Counted from the first letter of the stretch, positions 52,394-62,535 are shown. The stretch is 64,000 bases of DNA from Desulfosudis oleivorans (GCA_020723325.1 DYJD01000006.1:62001-126000), one strand, 5' to 3'. The notes: generated by a model not told the origin, from the sequence alone. A program made the numbers and translations.

Positions 52394-53863
52394 ATGCTCG
52401 ATGGCTCCATGAGAGAAAAAAACCTATTTCAGCAAAGGGCTTATCTAAACGGTGAGTGGATCACGGCGGAATCAGGGCAGTGCCTCCCGGTTTTTAATCC
52501 GGCCGATAGCCGAAAAATCGGGACGGTTCCGGATTTAAGTCCAGCCGAAGTCCGCATGGCCGTGGTTGCAGCCGACAGGGCCTGGGAAGATTGGCGCAAG
52601 TTGACGGCCAAAGCGCGCTCAAAACTATTGCGAAACTGGTTTGAGCTCATTCTGGCAAGCCAGGAGGATCTGGCAATACTGATGACCACTGAGCAAGGCA
52701 AACCCCTTACCGAGGCCAGGGGCGAAATTGCTTATGCGGCTGCCTTCATCGAATGGTTTGCCGAAGAAGGCAAAAGGATTTACGGCGATATCATTCCGTC
52801 CCCCCTGCCGGACAGCCGCATCCTGGTCCTCAAGGCGCCGGTGGGCGTCTGCGCCGCCATCACCCCCTGGAATTTTCCGGCAGCCATGATCACCCGCAAG
52901 GTCGCCCCGGCCCTGGCCGCCGGCTGCACCATGGTGGTGAAACCAGCCAGCCAGACCCCATTCACGGCCCTGGCCTTGGCAGAGCTTTCCCGCCGCGCAG
53001 GTATTCCGCCCGGAGTGCTGAACATGGTCACCGGCCGGTCGGAAATTGTCGGGCAAGAACTGACCGATAGCCCGTTGGTGCGCAAACTGAGCTTTACCGG
53101 GTCCACTGCCACGGGCAAGCTGCTCATGGGCCGCTGCGCAAATACGGTTAAAAAAATTTCCCTGGAGTTGGGCGGTCACGCGCCTTTTGTGGTTTTTGAG
53201 GATGCGGATATGGAGGCTGCCGTGGGTGGCGCCATGGCCTCCAAATATCGCAATTCCGGTCAGACCTGCATTTGCGCCAACCGCTTTCTCGTTCAAGACC
53301 GGATCTATGAGATCTTTGCCCAAAAACTGGCAGAGGCGGCGGCCCGCCTGAAAGTGGGCCCTGGTTTGGAACCGGGCGTGCAACAAGGCCCCCTCATTGA
53401 CATGCAGGCGGTTGCAAAAGTAGAGGCCCAGATTGAGGACGCACTGGCCAAAGGGGCGAAAATTCTGACCGGCGGGAAACGCCATAGCCTGGGCGGGTCC
53501 TTTTTTGAACCCACGGTTCTGGGTGATGTCACCCAGGAAATGCGCATAGCCCGGGAAGAGACCTTTGGGCCGGTGGCACCAGTGTTTCGTTTTCAAACCG
53601 AAGAGGAGGCTGTTCGCTTGGCCAACCATACGGAATACGGCCTTGCGGCATATCTGTATACCCGGGATATGGGGCGTATCTTTCGCCTGACCGAGGCCTT
53701 TGAATACGGCATGGTGGGAGTCAACACCGTTACAATTTCAACGGAAGCAGCGCCTTTCGGCGGCATGAAGCAATCCGGCATCGGCCGGGAGGGCTCCAAA
53801 TACGGTATCGAGGAATATTTGGAAATCAAATATCTCTGTCTGGGCGGTATTTTGCCCGTTTAG
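52394..53863 (+). CDS. gabD: NAD(P)-dependent aldehyde dehydrogenase, succinate-semialdehyde type
   Basis: A 489-residue ALDH. Diagnostic parts are ITPWNFPAAMITRKVAPALAAGCTMVVKPASQTP, SFTGSTATGKLLM, ISLELGGHAPFVVFEDAD (general base Glu in LELGG), YRNSGQTCICANRF (catalytic Cys in GQTC) and REETFGPVAPVF, plus the C-terminal FGGMKQSGIGREGSKYGIEEYLEIKY. These agree best with succinate-semialdehyde dehydrogenase GabD, though related aldehydes are possible. Starts at 52394 or at the ATG at 52409; neither has a strong ribosome site. Confidence 0.85.
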   Translation: MLDGSMREKNLFQQRAYLNGEWITAESGQCLPVFNPADSRKIGTVPDLSPAEVRMAVVAADRAWEDWRKLTAKARSKLLRNWFELILASQEDLAILMTTEQGKPLTEARGEIAYAAAFIEWFAEEGKRIYGDIIPSPLPDSRILVLKAPVGVCAAITPWNFPAAMITRKVAPALAAGCTMVVKPASQTPFTALALAELSRRAGIPPGVLNMVTGRSEIVGQELTDSPLVRKLSFTGSTATGKLLMGRCANTVKKISLELGGHAPFVVFEDADMEAAVGGAMASKYRNSGQTCICANRFLVQDRIYEIFAQKLAEAAARLKVGPGLEPGVQQGPLIDMQAVAKVEAQIEDALAKGAKILTGGKRHSLGGSFFEPTVLGDVTQEMRIAREETFGPVAPVFRFQTEEEAVRLANHTEYGLAAYLYTRDMGRIFRLTEAFEYGMVGVNTVTISTEAAPFGGMKQSGIGREGSKYGIEEYLEIKYLCLGGILPV

Positions 53864-53980
53864 CCAAAACTCGGGTGTATCAGGGAAAGTCCCCTTCTTT
53901 AATTCTTGTAACATCCGTGAAATCCGCGCAATCCGTGTCTAACAAAATTTGAAAAGGTTCTTGGTAATCTTTTCAGCCCT

Positions 53981-54001
53981 ATCGCGGCTGGAAGCCGCTC
54001 C
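53981..54001. repeat. REP-like palindromic repeat, copy 4
   Basis: ATC-GCGGCTGGAAGCCGC-TCC, identical over its length to copy 2. It lies in the 266-bp gap between gabD and korA, which otherwise shows no gene and a weak promoter region before korA. Confidence 0.8.
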
Positions 54002-54129
54002 CTATCAACAGCCGCAACAGAGCAGCAAAACAAAAAATAAATGAATGAAATAAAAATAAGTAAAATCTTTACATTCTCCGGCCACTTGACTATAAATTAT
54101 ACACCGATTTTCAAATACAGGAGTGGAAC

Positions 54130-55254
54130 ATGTCCTTTTGTCTGATGGACGGAAACGAAGCCGTGGCCTGGGGCGCCTGGGCGGCCGGCTGCCGCTTCTT
54201 TGCCGGGTATCCCATCACGCCGGCCACGGGAATATTAAATGCCATGCTGGCCATCCTGCCGCCGGCAGGCGGCATCTGTCTCCAGGGTGAAGATGAAATC
54301 GCCTCCATGGGCTATTGTCTGGGAGCTTCCGTGGCCGGCATGAAGGTCATGACCGCCACCTCCGGCCCCGGCATCAGTTTGTGCAGCGAACAGATTTCCT
54401 TTGCCGTGGGCAGCGAGATTCCCATTGTCATCGTGGATGTTCAGCGGCTGGGACCCTCCACCGGCTCCGCCACCCGTGGGGCGGACGGGGATATCCAGTT
54501 TCTACGCTGGGGCAACAGCGGCGGCCTGCCGGTCTTTGTCCTTGCACCTACGGATGTAAAGGACTGTTTTGAGCTGACGGTTGAGGCGTTTAATCTGTCC
54601 GAAGCTTTTCGGTGCCCGGTTTTTGTGGCTTCCAACAAGGAAATCGCCATGACCAAGGAAAGTGTTGCCATTGATGTACGGCAGCCCCGGCCTGGCCGGG
54701 AGCGCCCGGCTCCCCGGCCGGACCTGCCCTATTTGCCCTTTGGGGTAAACGGCGATCAAAAAGTTCCCGGCTTTTTACCAATAGGGGGCAGAACCATCGT
54801 GCGCCAGACCTCTTCCACCCATGGGCCGGACGGGTATATCACCACCAATCCAGAGGAAATCGCCCTGGTTCAACAGCGGTTGCTGGAAAAACTCCAAGGC
54901 GCGCCTGAATTTTTTTCCCTATATCCTGAAAAAACAAACGCACCGCCGGATTTTATCATCCTCACCTATGGGGTCACCAGCCGGGCGGCCAGGGCGGCGG
55001 TCAAACTTCTGAACCAAGAGGGACGAAACGGCGCGGTCCTTGCGCTGAAAACCCTCTGGCCGGTGCCGGAGGAAATCATCCTTACACAAACCCGGCATGT
55101 TCAGCAGGTTTTTGTGATTGAAATGAATCTCGGTCAGTATATCAATGAAATTCAAAGGGTGTTGCCCCACAAACAGGTTCATTTTCACGGTCGCATGGAC
55201 GGTACTTTGATCACGCCCCTGGAAATCATGGAGGTGGTTCGACATGCCCGATAG
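54130..55254 (+). CDS. korA: 2-oxoacid:ferredoxin oxidoreductase, alpha subunit
   Basis: A 374-residue pyrimidine-domain subunit of a 2-oxoglutarate/2-oxoacid ferredoxin oxidoreductase. Typical pieces are LMDGNEAVAWGAWAAGCRFFAGYPITPATGILNAM, EDEIASMGYCLGASVAGMKVMTATSGPGISLCSEQISFA, IPIVIVDVQRLGPSTGSATRGADGD and the domain II block VFVIEMNLGQYINEI. It overlaps the next gene by 11 bp. With the partner it would fix or release CO2 using ferredoxin in strict anaerobes. The oxoacid cannot be read. Confidence 0.85.
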   Translation: MSFCLMDGNEAVAWGAWAAGCRFFAGYPITPATGILNAMLAILPPAGGICLQGEDEIASMGYCLGASVAGMKVMTATSGPGISLCSEQISFAVGSEIPIVIVDVQRLGPSTGSATRGADGDIQFLRWGNSGGLPVFVLAPTDVKDCFELTVEAFNLSEAFRCPVFVASNKEIAMTKESVAIDVRQPRPGRERPAPRPDLPYLPFGVNGDQKVPGFLPIGGRTIVRQTSSTHGPDGYITTNPEEIALVQQRLLEKLQGAPEFFSLYPEKTNAPPDFIILTYGVTSRAARAAVKLLNQEGRNGAVLALKTLWPVPEEIILTQTRHVQQVFVIEMNLGQYINEIQRVLPHKQVHFHGRMDGTLITPLEIMEVVRHAR

Positions 55255-56545
55255 TTTATTGAACCAAAGCCGACCGCCGGTATTTTGTCCGGGCTGCAGC
55301 CATGAGCGGGTGGTCTTGGCCCTGAACTCGGCCCTGATGAACATGGGCCTTGCCGCCCATCAGGTGGCCATTGTCAGCGACATCGGCTGTTCCGGGTTAT
55401 TTGATACCTTTTTCAATACCCATGCCCTGCACGGCCTGCACGGCCGGGCTTTGACCTATGCCGCCGGTCTGAAACTGGCCTGTCCGGATTTGACGGTGAT
55501 TGTCACCATGGGGGACGGCGGGCTCGGCATCGGCGGCGCCCACCTGCTTTCAGCCTGCCGCCGCAATCTGGATGTAACTCTGCTGGTGCTCAACAACTTC
55601 AATTACGGCATGACCGGCGGCCAGTTTTCAGCCACCACGCCTGTCGATGCAGCCGTGGAATCCGGCTTCCTGAATCGCCTGGAAACCCCTGTGGATGTTT
55701 GCCGTCTGGCCCAGGCCGCTGGTGCTGCTTACACCGCCGCTTGTTCCAGCTTTCAAAAAAATCTTCCCCAAGAAATCGAGCAGGCCCTGCGCTTTGAAGG
55801 CTTTGCCGTCCTGGATATCCGCGGCATCTGCCCAGGGCGTTATACCAAAAAAAACAAGCTTTCGCCCAAAATGATTGAAAAGGAGCTGGCCCATCAGCCC
55901 CTGGAACAAACCCACCACCTCCCAATCAATCGCAAAGAATACGGCCGCCGCTATCGGGAGCAAAGCGCCCTTCAAAAACCGGCCCAGCCGCCTGTCAGCA
56001 TGCTGCCCCAACACCCGGCGCCTTCCAATGCCCGCTGGGAAATCATGATTCTGGGGGATGCCGGTCAACGGGTGCAAACCGCCGGCGAAATCCTTTGCCT
56101 GGCCGGCATGAGCGCCGGTTTGCGTGTGACCCAGAAAAACGACTACCACATCACGGTTTTGCGTGGTCCTTCCATCAGTGAAATCATTCTTTCCCCGGAT
56201 GAAATCGACTTCACGGGTATTACCAAACCCGGGGTCATTCTCGCCATCGGCCAAGCAGGGGTGAATACCCGCCAAAAAGTGTTCCGGCAATTGGATCCAC
56301 AGGCCATGATCATCCAAACACCTGGGGTGGATCTGCCCACGGTTTCCGGAAGCATCCACCTTGCGGATTTTAAAGACCTCGGCATCAAACGCGAGGACTG
56401 GTCCCTGGCAGCCCTCATGGTTCTCGCCCGCCTGGGCACTGTGCTTCATAAGGATATGCTCAGGTCAGCCATCCAGGCCCGTTTCAAATCCACGGCACTG
56501 GAATCCGCTCTGGCACTGTTTGAAAAAGTGGAAATCCTGAAATAA
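55244..56545 (+). CDS. korB: 2-oxoacid:ferredoxin oxidoreductase, fused beta-gamma subunit
   Basis: A 433-residue protein joining two subunits. Residues about 1-250 are the TPP-binding beta subunit: FCPGCSHERVV, SDIGCSGLF, and TPP motif MGDGGLGIGGAHLL..LLVLNNFNYGMTGGQFS. Residues about 265-430 are the gamma subunit (WEIMILGDAGQRVQTAGEILCLAGMSAGLRVT..YHITVLRGPSISEIILSPDEI). Beta and gamma are usually separate genes in Kor operons. The gamma glycine motif is slightly altered (GDAGQRVQTAG for GxGGQGxxxAG). No delta ferredoxin subunit is adjacent. Confidence 0.85.
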   Translation: MPDSLLNQSRPPVFCPGCSHERVVLALNSALMNMGLAAHQVAIVSDIGCSGLFDTFFNTHALHGLHGRALTYAAGLKLACPDLTVIVTMGDGGLGIGGAHLLSACRRNLDVTLLVLNNFNYGMTGGQFSATTPVDAAVESGFLNRLETPVDVCRLAQAAGAAYTAACSSFQKNLPQEIEQALRFEGFAVLDIRGICPGRYTKKNKLSPKMIEKELAHQPLEQTHHLPINRKEYGRRYREQSALQKPAQPPVSMLPQHPAPSNARWEIMILGDAGQRVQTAGEILCLAGMSAGLRVTQKNDYHITVLRGPSISEIILSPDEIDFTGITKPGVILAIGQAGVNTRQKVFRQLDPQAMIIQTPGVDLPTVSGSIHLADFKDLGIKREDWSLAALMVLARLGTVLHKDMLRSAIQARFKSTALESALALFEKVEILK

Positions 56546-56660
56546 AATCCAGCCTTGAAGGAACCATTGCCCTACCCTGGCTATTTTCTTGACCAAGCCC
56601 ATCAGGATGGGTATGGTTTCTGATTGTGTATGATTCCAAACCTGGGAGAAATAAAAAGAG

Positions 56661-57584
56661 ATGGGAGCGCTGACAATCAAATCCGATGTCTTGCTGCTGC
56701 TAACAGCCGTTATTTGGGGCTTTGCTTTTGTGGCCCAGCGGGCCGGCATGGATTATATCGGGCCTTTTGCCTTTAACGGCATTCGTTTTGCGTTGGGCTG
56801 CCTGGTTCTGCTGCCCCTGGTTTTGCAAGACCTACGCCAAAGAAAAGAGATAAATGCAGCGCCGGATTCGGCAAATCACAACCATTTTATTTGGGGCAGC
56901 ATCCTTTCCGGTCTGTTCCTTTTCGGCGGCGCCTCTTTGCAGCAAGTCGGCCTGGTATACACCACCGCCGGCAATGCCGGTTTTATTACCGGTTTGTATG
57001 TGGTGATCGTGCCCATTATCGGTATTTTTATCGGCCATAAAACCAATTTCGGCATTTGGCTGGGGGCTGGTCTTGCGGCCATTGGTCTGTACTTTCTCAG
57101 TATCAGCGGTGCGCTCACCATTGCTGTGGGTGATCTGCTGGTGCTTATTGGCGCCTTTGTCTGGGCCATCCATGTCCTTGTCATCGCCTGGTTTTCACCC
57201 AGAACCTCCGCCTTGCGGCTGGCTTTTGCCCAGTTCGCCATTTGTTCGCTCCTGAGTTTATCCGCAGCGCTTATATGGGAAACCATGGACGCCGCCGCAG
57301 TATGGAAAGCGGCTATACCCCTGGCCTATGGCGGCTTTCTCTCCGTGGGGGTTGCCTATACTTTGCAGGTGGTGGCCCAGAAGTCGGCCCATCCGGCCCA
57401 TGCCGCCATTTTACTGAGTCTGGAGGCGGTATTTGCCGCCATCGGAGGACGGGTGCTGCTGAACGAGGCCATGACCCTGCGCAGCTTGCTGGGGTGCACC
57501 CTGATGCTGACCGGCATGCTGGCTTCCCAGCTTTGGGGGATTTGGCGCTGGTCTGCGCGCCGTCTTTTTGAAAGCAGTGTATGA
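56661..57584 (+). CDS. EamA-family (DMT superfamily) transporter
   Basis: A 307-residue protein with about ten membrane helices in two EamA repeats. The first starts VLLLLTAVIWGFAFVAQRAGMDYIGPFAFNGIRFALGCLVLLPL and the second GDLLVLIGAFVWAIHVLVIAWF..LRLAFAQFAICSLLSLSAAL. It probably exports metabolites such as amino acids or related compounds, as this family often does. Substrate unknown. It sits between KorAB and an acyl-CoA ligase on the same strand with gaps of 115 and 55 bp, which hints at but does not prove co-transcription. Confidence 0.85.
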   Translation: MGALTIKSDVLLLLTAVIWGFAFVAQRAGMDYIGPFAFNGIRFALGCLVLLPLVLQDLRQRKEINAAPDSANHNHFIWGSILSGLFLFGGASLQQVGLVYTTAGNAGFITGLYVVIVPIIGIFIGHKTNFGIWLGAGLAAIGLYFLSISGALTIAVGDLLVLIGAFVWAIHVLVIAWFSPRTSALRLAFAQFAICSLLSLSAALIWETMDAAAVWKAAIPLAYGGFLSVGVAYTLQVVAQKSAHPAHAAILLSLEAVFAAIGGRVLLNEAMTLRSLLGCTLMLTGMLASQLWGIWRWSARRLFESSV

Positions 57585-57639
57585 CCGGCTTGGAAGGAAG
57601 TAGTTTGGAAAAAACCCACCATCCTGATAAGGAAAAATT

Positions 57640-59220
57640 ATGATCATTACAGAGATACTGGCGCGCAACAGCCGCATGTACGGTGCTGAAATCGCCCTGG
57701 TGGAAAGGGAACCTGCCAAGAACCTGCGCCGGGAGATAACTTGGGCGGAATTTGACCGGCAGGCCAATCAGGTGGCCTGGGCTTTGATCCAACGGGGAAT
57801 CCAAAAAGGCGACCGGGTGGTGCATCTTTTGATGAACAGCCTAGAGTGGTTGCCGATTTATTTCGGCATTTTGCGGACAGGGGCCTGGGCCGTGCCCCTG
57901 AATTTCCGTTTTGAGGCCGATACCATACGCCGTTGTACGGAAACCGCCGAAGCCGCGGTTTTTATCTTTGGTCCGGAATTCATTCAGCATGTGAATGTCA
58001 TCAAAAATCATCTGGATCCATTTGTCCGGTCCTTTATTTTTGTGGGGCCGGAAAGCCTGCGGCCGGCATATGCCGAGGGATTTGCCACGGTATTGGCCGG
58101 GCAACCAAGCACCGCCCCCCACATTGATTTGGATCTTGGCGATGAAGCCGCCTTGTACTTCACTTCCGGAACCACCGGTGTTCCCAAGGCCACCCTGCTG
58201 ACCCACCGCAATTTGGAATACGCGGCGTATGTGGAAAACCGGCATCATCTACAGACCCACCAAGACAATTTTTTATGCATCCCACCCCTTTACCATACCG
58301 GTGCCAAAATGCACTGGTTCGGCAATTTTATCGTGGGGGCAAAGGCCGTTATTTTAAAAGGCATCGAGCCCCAGTGGATTTTAAAGGTGATTTCCGAAGA
58401 GCGGGTCACCATTGTCTGGCTGCTGGTGCCCTGGGCCTTGGATATCCTTTTTGCCATCGAAAACAAAGATATCCATTTAAGCGACTACAGGCTGGACCAA
58501 TGGCGCCTGATGCATATCGGCGCCCAGCCGGTGCCGCCCAGCCTGATCAAGGAATGGAAAGCCATTTTTCCCCATCATCAGTATGATACCAACTACGGCC
58601 TGACTGAAACCACCGGTCCCGGCTGCATCCATTTGGGGCTTGAGAACATGCACAAGATCGGCGCCATCGGCGTGCCGGGCTTTGACTGGGAATTTAAAAT
58701 CGTGGACAATGAATCAACTCCATTGAAAACCGGGGAAATCGGCGAACTCATGGTCAAGGGGCCGGGGGTTATGAAGGCTTATTATAAAAATCCGGAAGCC
58801 ACCCGGGATTGCCTCAAGGACGGTTGGTTGCTGACCGGTGACATGGCCCGGTTGGATAAAGACGGTTTCATCTGGCTGGTGGATCGTAAAAAGGATGTGA
58901 TCATCACCGGCGGTGAAAACATCTACCCGGTGGATATCGAGGCCTTTCTCCAAGCCCACCCCAAGATTCAGGATGTGGCGGTAATCGGTTTGCCGAGTCT
59001 GCGTCTGGGGGAAATCGCCACGGCCATTATTCAGGTAAAAGCCGGTCAGACCCTGACCGTGGAAGAAGTGGATGCGTATTGCACGAACCTGCCCCGTTAT
59101 AAACGGCCCCGTCGCATCATCTTCGACAATGTGCCGCGCAATCCCACCGGTAAAATTGAAAAACCCAAATTGCGGCAAAAATTTACAGGAATGGCCGAGA
59201 GTTTTAAGATAGGGGAATAG
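57640..59220 (+). CDS. AMP-forming acyl-CoA synthetase
   Basis: A 526-residue adenylate-forming ligase of the medium/long-chain or benzoate-CoA-ligase-like type. The core motifs are LYFTSGTTGVPKATLLTHRN, PPLYHTGAKMHWFGNFIVGAKAV, TNYGLTETTG, GWLLTGDMARLDKDGFIWLVDRKKDVIITGGENIYPVDIE and terminal NPTGKIEKPKLRQ with the catalytic Lys. It differs from the longer ligase at 38890-40677, so two distinct acyl-CoA synthetases are encoded. Possibly it acts with the KorAB genes upstream. Specificity is not deducible. Confidence 0.9.
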   Translation: MIITEILARNSRMYGAEIALVEREPAKNLRREITWAEFDRQANQVAWALIQRGIQKGDRVVHLLMNSLEWLPIYFGILRTGAWAVPLNFRFEADTIRRCTETAEAAVFIFGPEFIQHVNVIKNHLDPFVRSFIFVGPESLRPAYAEGFATVLAGQPSTAPHIDLDLGDEAALYFTSGTTGVPKATLLTHRNLEYAAYVENRHHLQTHQDNFLCIPPLYHTGAKMHWFGNFIVGAKAVILKGIEPQWILKVISEERVTIVWLLVPWALDILFAIENKDIHLSDYRLDQWRLMHIGAQPVPPSLIKEWKAIFPHHQYDTNYGLTETTGPGCIHLGLENMHKIGAIGVPGFDWEFKIVDNESTPLKTGEIGELMVKGPGVMKAYYKNPEATRDCLKDGWLLTGDMARLDKDGFIWLVDRKKDVIITGGENIYPVDIEAFLQAHPKIQDVAVIGLPSLRLGEIATAIIQVKAGQTLTVEEVDAYCTNLPRYKRPRRIIFDNVPRNPTGKIEKPKLRQKFTGMAESFKIGE

Positions 59221-59238
59221 GCTGAAAGCTGAAAAAGG

Positions 59239-59291
59239 AAGGCTGAAGGTTAAAAGAGAAACGTTGTTTTCCCCTAACATCCTTCAGCCTT
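59239..59291. terminator. Inverted repeat between convergent acyl-CoA ligase and dnaK
   Basis: AAGGCTGAAGG (59239-59249) and its exact complement (59281-59291) enclose a 31-nt loop in the 89-bp gap between two convergent stop codons. It probably ends transcription on both strands, although the T runs are short. Confidence 0.5.
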
Positions 59292-59309
59292 CGGTCTATT
59301 TACCTACAG

Positions 59310-61232
59310 TTATTTTTTATCGTCTTTGACTTCTTCGAAGTCGGCATCCACTACGTCGTCATCGGCTTTTTTCGATCCTGAGTAGCCGGCACCGGCCTCG
59401 CCGGCCGTCTGCTGTTGGCCGGCCTGGGAGGCTTGCTGATACATGGCCTCGGCCAACTTGTGGGAGGATTGGGTCAGTTCTTCACATAGTTTTTTGATTT
59501 TTTCCGCGTCATCGCCTTCCATGGCTTTTTTCAGACGGGTGGTAATGTCATCCACATTGCTCTTGGTCTGGGCATCCACTTTGTCACCCAGCTCCTTGAT
59601 GGATTTTTCCGTCTGATAAATCAGGGAATCGGCGGTATTGCGGGCCTCCACCAGTTCTTTTTTCTTTTTATCGTCTTCGGCGTGGATTTCCGCTTCCTTG
59701 ATCAGGCGATCGATCTCGTCCTTGGAAAGGCCGGAAGAGGCTGTGATTTGAATCGACTGCTCTTTGGCAGTGGCCATATCCTTGGCGGAGACCTTGACGA
59801 TTCCGTTGGCGTCAATGTCGAAGGTCACTTCGATCTGGGGCACGCCCCGGGGAGCCGGCGGAATTCCCACCAGTTCAAACCGTCCTAAGGTTTTATTGCT
59901 GGCGGCCATTTCCCGTTCGCCTTGGAGCACATGGATGGATACAGCCGGCTGATTGTCGGCGGCGGTGGAAAACACCTGGCTTTTTTTGGTGGGAATGGTG
60001 GTGTTCTTTTCAATGAGCTTGGTCATGATGCCGCCCAGGGTTTCAATGCCCAGGGACAGGGGGGTCACATCCAGCAACAATACATCCTTGACATCCCCTT
60101 TTAATACGCCCCCCTGGATGGCGGCGCCGATGGCCACGACCTCATCCGGATTGACGCCCTTGTGGGGCTCCTTGTTGAACAGTTTTTTAACCCGTTCCTG
60201 AACCGCCGGCATGCGGGTCATGCCGCCCACCAGCACCACCTCATCAATGTCACTATTGCTTAGGCCGGCGTCTTTCATGGCGATTCTACAGGGGTTTTCC
60301 AGCTTGTCCAACAGATCGGCCACCAGGGATTCCAGCTTTGCCCGGGTGATTTTAATGTTCAAGTGTTTTGGTCCGCTGGCATCGGCGGTAATGAACGGCA
60401 GATTGACATCGGTTTCCATGGAGGAAGATAATTCCATTTTGGCTTTTTCCGCCGCCTCTTTCAGGCGCTGCAAGGCCATTTTATCCCGGCGCAGGTCAAT
60501 GCCCTGGTCTCTTTTGAATTCATCGGCCAGGTAATCGATCAGGCGCAAATCAAAGTCCTCGCCGCCCAGGTGGGTATCGCCGTTGGTGGCTTTGACTTCA
60601 AAGACGCCTTCACCGATTTCTAAAATGGAGATATCAAAAGTTCCGCCCCCCAAATCAAATACAGCGATTTTTTCCTCGGATTTTTTGTCCAAACCATAGG
60701 CCAGGGAGGCTGCCGTGGGCTCATTGATGATTCTGAGCACATTCAAGCCGGCTATTCTGCCGGCATCTTTGGTGGCCTGGCGCTGACTGTCGTTAAAATA
60801 GGCCGGTACGGTGATGACGGCGTCCGTTATTTTTTCACCCAGATATTCTTCGGCGGTTTTCTTGATATTAGCCAGCACAAAAGAGGAAATCTCCGCAGGG
60901 CTGTGCTGTTTCCCCCTGAGATTGACGTGAACGTCGCCGTTTGAGGCTTGCTCGATCTTATACGGCAGAATTTTAATGTCATTTTGGACTTCCGGTGAAC
61001 CAAACTTTCGGCCGATGAGTCTTTTCACTGCAAATACGGTATTCTCCGGATTGGTAATGGCCTGCCGTTTGGCAATCTGACCCACCAAGCGCTCCCCGCT
61101 CTCAGATATGGCCACAATCGAAGGAGTGGTTCGGCCTCCTTCGGGATTTGTGATCACCTTGGCTTCGCCGCCCTCCATTATCGCCACGCATGAATTGGTC
61201 GTACCCAAATCGATTCCGATTACCTTGCCCAT
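59310..61232 (-). CDS. dnaK: Chaperone DnaK (Hsp70)
   Basis: A 640-residue Hsp70. ATPase domain: [84 protein letters not shown] and [14 protein letters not shown]. Substrate domain: [17 protein letters not shown] and the C-terminal lid with the Gly/Gln-rich linker and acidic end [12 protein letters not shown], typical of bacterial DnaK. It lies 57 bp downstream of grpE on the same strand. No dnaJ or hrcA is in the window, and no CIRCE repeat is seen upstream. Confidence 0.97.
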   Translation of the reverse strand: MGKVIGIDLGTTNSCVAIMEGGEAKVITNPEGGRTTPSIVAISESGERLVGQIAKRQAITNPENTVFAVKRLIGRKFGSPEVQNDIKILPYKIEQASNGDVHVNLRGKQHSPAEISSFVLANIKKTAEEYLGEKITDAVITVPAYFNDSQRQATKDAGRIAGLNVLRIINEPTAASLAYGLDKKSEEKIAVFDLGGGTFDISILEIGEGVFEVKATNGDTHLGGEDFDLRLIDYLADEFKRDQGIDLRRDKMALQRLKEAAEKAKMELSSSMETDVNLPFITADASGPKHLNIKITRAKLESLVADLLDKLENPCRIAMKDAGLSNSDIDEVVLVGGMTRMPAVQERVKKLFNKEPHKGVNPDEVVAIGAAIQGGVLKGDVKDVLLLDVTPLSLGIETLGGIMTKLIEKNTTIPTKKSQVFSTAADNQPAVSIHVLQGEREMAASNKTLGRFELVGIPPAPRGVPQIEVTFDIDANGIVKVSAKDMATAKEQSIQITASSGLSKDEIDRLIKEAEIHAEDDKKKKELVEARNTADSLIYQTEKSIKELGDKVDAQTKSNVDDITTRLKKAMEGDDAEKIKKLCEELTQSSHKLAEAMYQQASQAGQQQTAGEAGAGYSGSKKADDDVVDADFEEVKDDKK

Positions 61233-61289
61233 TTATGTTCCTCCTTAAATTAAAAATGCTCGCCTTATGATATCGGCCGTATATAGTAA

Positions 61290-61967
61290 TTATTCTGTCT
61301 CGTTCTGAAATGTTTCTTCTGTTGCCGGTGCTTTAGTCATGGCCGCGGATACCGCCACCATGGCCGGGCGAATCAGGCGTTCATGCAGGCGATAACCCTT
61401 TTGCAGCTCCTGGGTCACCATGTTTTCCGGGCAGGCATCGGTTTCTTCGCGCATGACCGCCTGATGAAAAGCCGGATTAAACGGCTGTTCAAGGGCCTCC
61501 ACCCGTGAAACTCCATGTTTTTCCATGATTCTTAATATTTCCTTCAGGGTCATCTCAACGCCGGTAAGGATCGAATTGTTGGCCTGGGCCCCATTGGCAG
61601 AAGAAGAGCTAAGCGCCCGTTCCAAATTATCCAAAACCGGAAGAAAATCCCTGATGATGGATTCATTGGCATAATTTCGCAATTCACACATTTCCCGGGC
61701 GTTGCGTTTTTTATAGTTGTCAAATTCGGCAGATACCCGCAGCAGACGATCATAGTTGTCGGCAGCTTCCTTGCGAGCCACTTCCAGAGCTTCCTTCAGC
61801 TTTTTAACCGGATCATCATCCGGAGTTTCACTGTCTGACTGGGGTTGTACAACATCTGCCGCGTTCAAAGCTTCAGCAGCGGCCATGTCCGCCGGCGCAT
61901 GGCCATGATCCTCGGTCGGTTCCGGAGGCGACTCTTTTTCATCCAAACAAATGCTCTCTGTGCCCAA
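61290..61967 (-). CDS. grpE: GrpE nucleotide exchange factor
   Basis: A 225-residue co-chaperone releasing ADP from DnaK. An acidic disordered N-terminus (residues about 1-55) is followed by the long coiled coil (VKKLKEALEVARKEAADNYDRLLRVSAEFDNYKKRNAREM) and the beta-domain (GVSRVEALEQPFNPAFHQAVMREETDACPENMVTQELQKGYRLHERLIRPAMVAVS). It starts at a TTG (61965-61967) with GAGGGAAAA directly upstream. Expressed with dnaK. Confidence 0.9.
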   Translation of the reverse strand: MGTESICLDEKESPPEPTEDHGHAPADMAAAEALNAADVVQPQSDSETPDDDPVKKLKEALEVARKEAADNYDRLLRVSAEFDNYKKRNAREMCELRNYANESIIRDFLPVLDNLERALSSSSANGAQANNSILTGVEMTLKEILRIMEKHGVSRVEALEQPFNPAFHQAVMREETDACPENMVTQELQKGYRLHERLIRPAMVAVSAAMTKAPATEETFQNETE

Positions 61968-62186
61968 TTTTCCCTCAATTCCTGTTTATGGATTGAATTG
62001 AAAATCCAATCATCCGGTTGTCATTATTCAAACAGGCCCAGGCCTTGTGCCTGTCAGACCAAAGAAATTTAGTGGAAAATAAGACTGGATGGATCGATGT
62101 CAAGGGTTGACTGCACGGGAAAATCGTATTGATTTGAAAAGGCTTTCAGGCTTTTCAGACAAGGCCGAGCCGGACCTTCATTGAAA

Positions 62187-62310
62187 GGCGGACCATGGCA
62201 TGACCGGGATCGATCCACGACACAAATCACATCGCTTATCGCTGCTTCCTTCCGGACCTGACGAGGTTCGTGAGGATTTGTTACGCGGCGACCGATCAGC
62301 ATGGTCCGCC
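62187..62310 (-). ncRNA. ffs: Signal recognition particle RNA (4.5S type)
   Basis: The minus strand carries the conserved domain IV, TCAGGTCCGGAAGGAAGCAGC, with the GGAA tetraloop and the asymmetric internal loop bound by Ffh. The two ends pair perfectly (GGCGGACCAT at 62301-62310 as read on the minus strand, with its complement at 62187-62196). The length is near 120 nt. No long Alu domain, so this is the short bacterial form. Exact ends are inferred from pairing. The gene stands alone between grpE and tilS. Confidence 0.9.
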
Positions 62311-62450
62311 CATCAATAAAGGGCCGGGATTCAAAGCCCTAAGGGGCGGAGAGCATCATGCTGCAATCATGAAGTGCTTGGGTGTATATAACCACAACCG
62401 CATTTTTGCAAGGGAAATATTGACCGGGCTAAGGAGAAATGCATGCAGGT

Positions 62451-62535
62451 TTTTTCGGGGTCGGTATCGGGGTCGGAATCGGAATCGAAAAAAATAATTC
62501 GACCCCGATACCGATAGCGACCCCGACCCCGAAAA
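62451..62535. repeat. Inverted array of hexamer-like GGGGTC/GGTATC repeats
   Basis: The left arm (62455-62487) is built of GGGGTC, GGTATC and GGAATC units. The right arm (62498-62535) holds the complementary GACCCC/GATACC units. The middle is short and A-rich. The units are not identical, so pairing is imperfect. It lies 110 bp before tilS in a gap without genes, next to ffs. Confidence 0.75.

Noticed and set aside
61968-62186. Heat-shock CIRCE operator before grpE
   Set aside because: No TTAGCACTC-N9-GAGTGCTAA or close variant is present.
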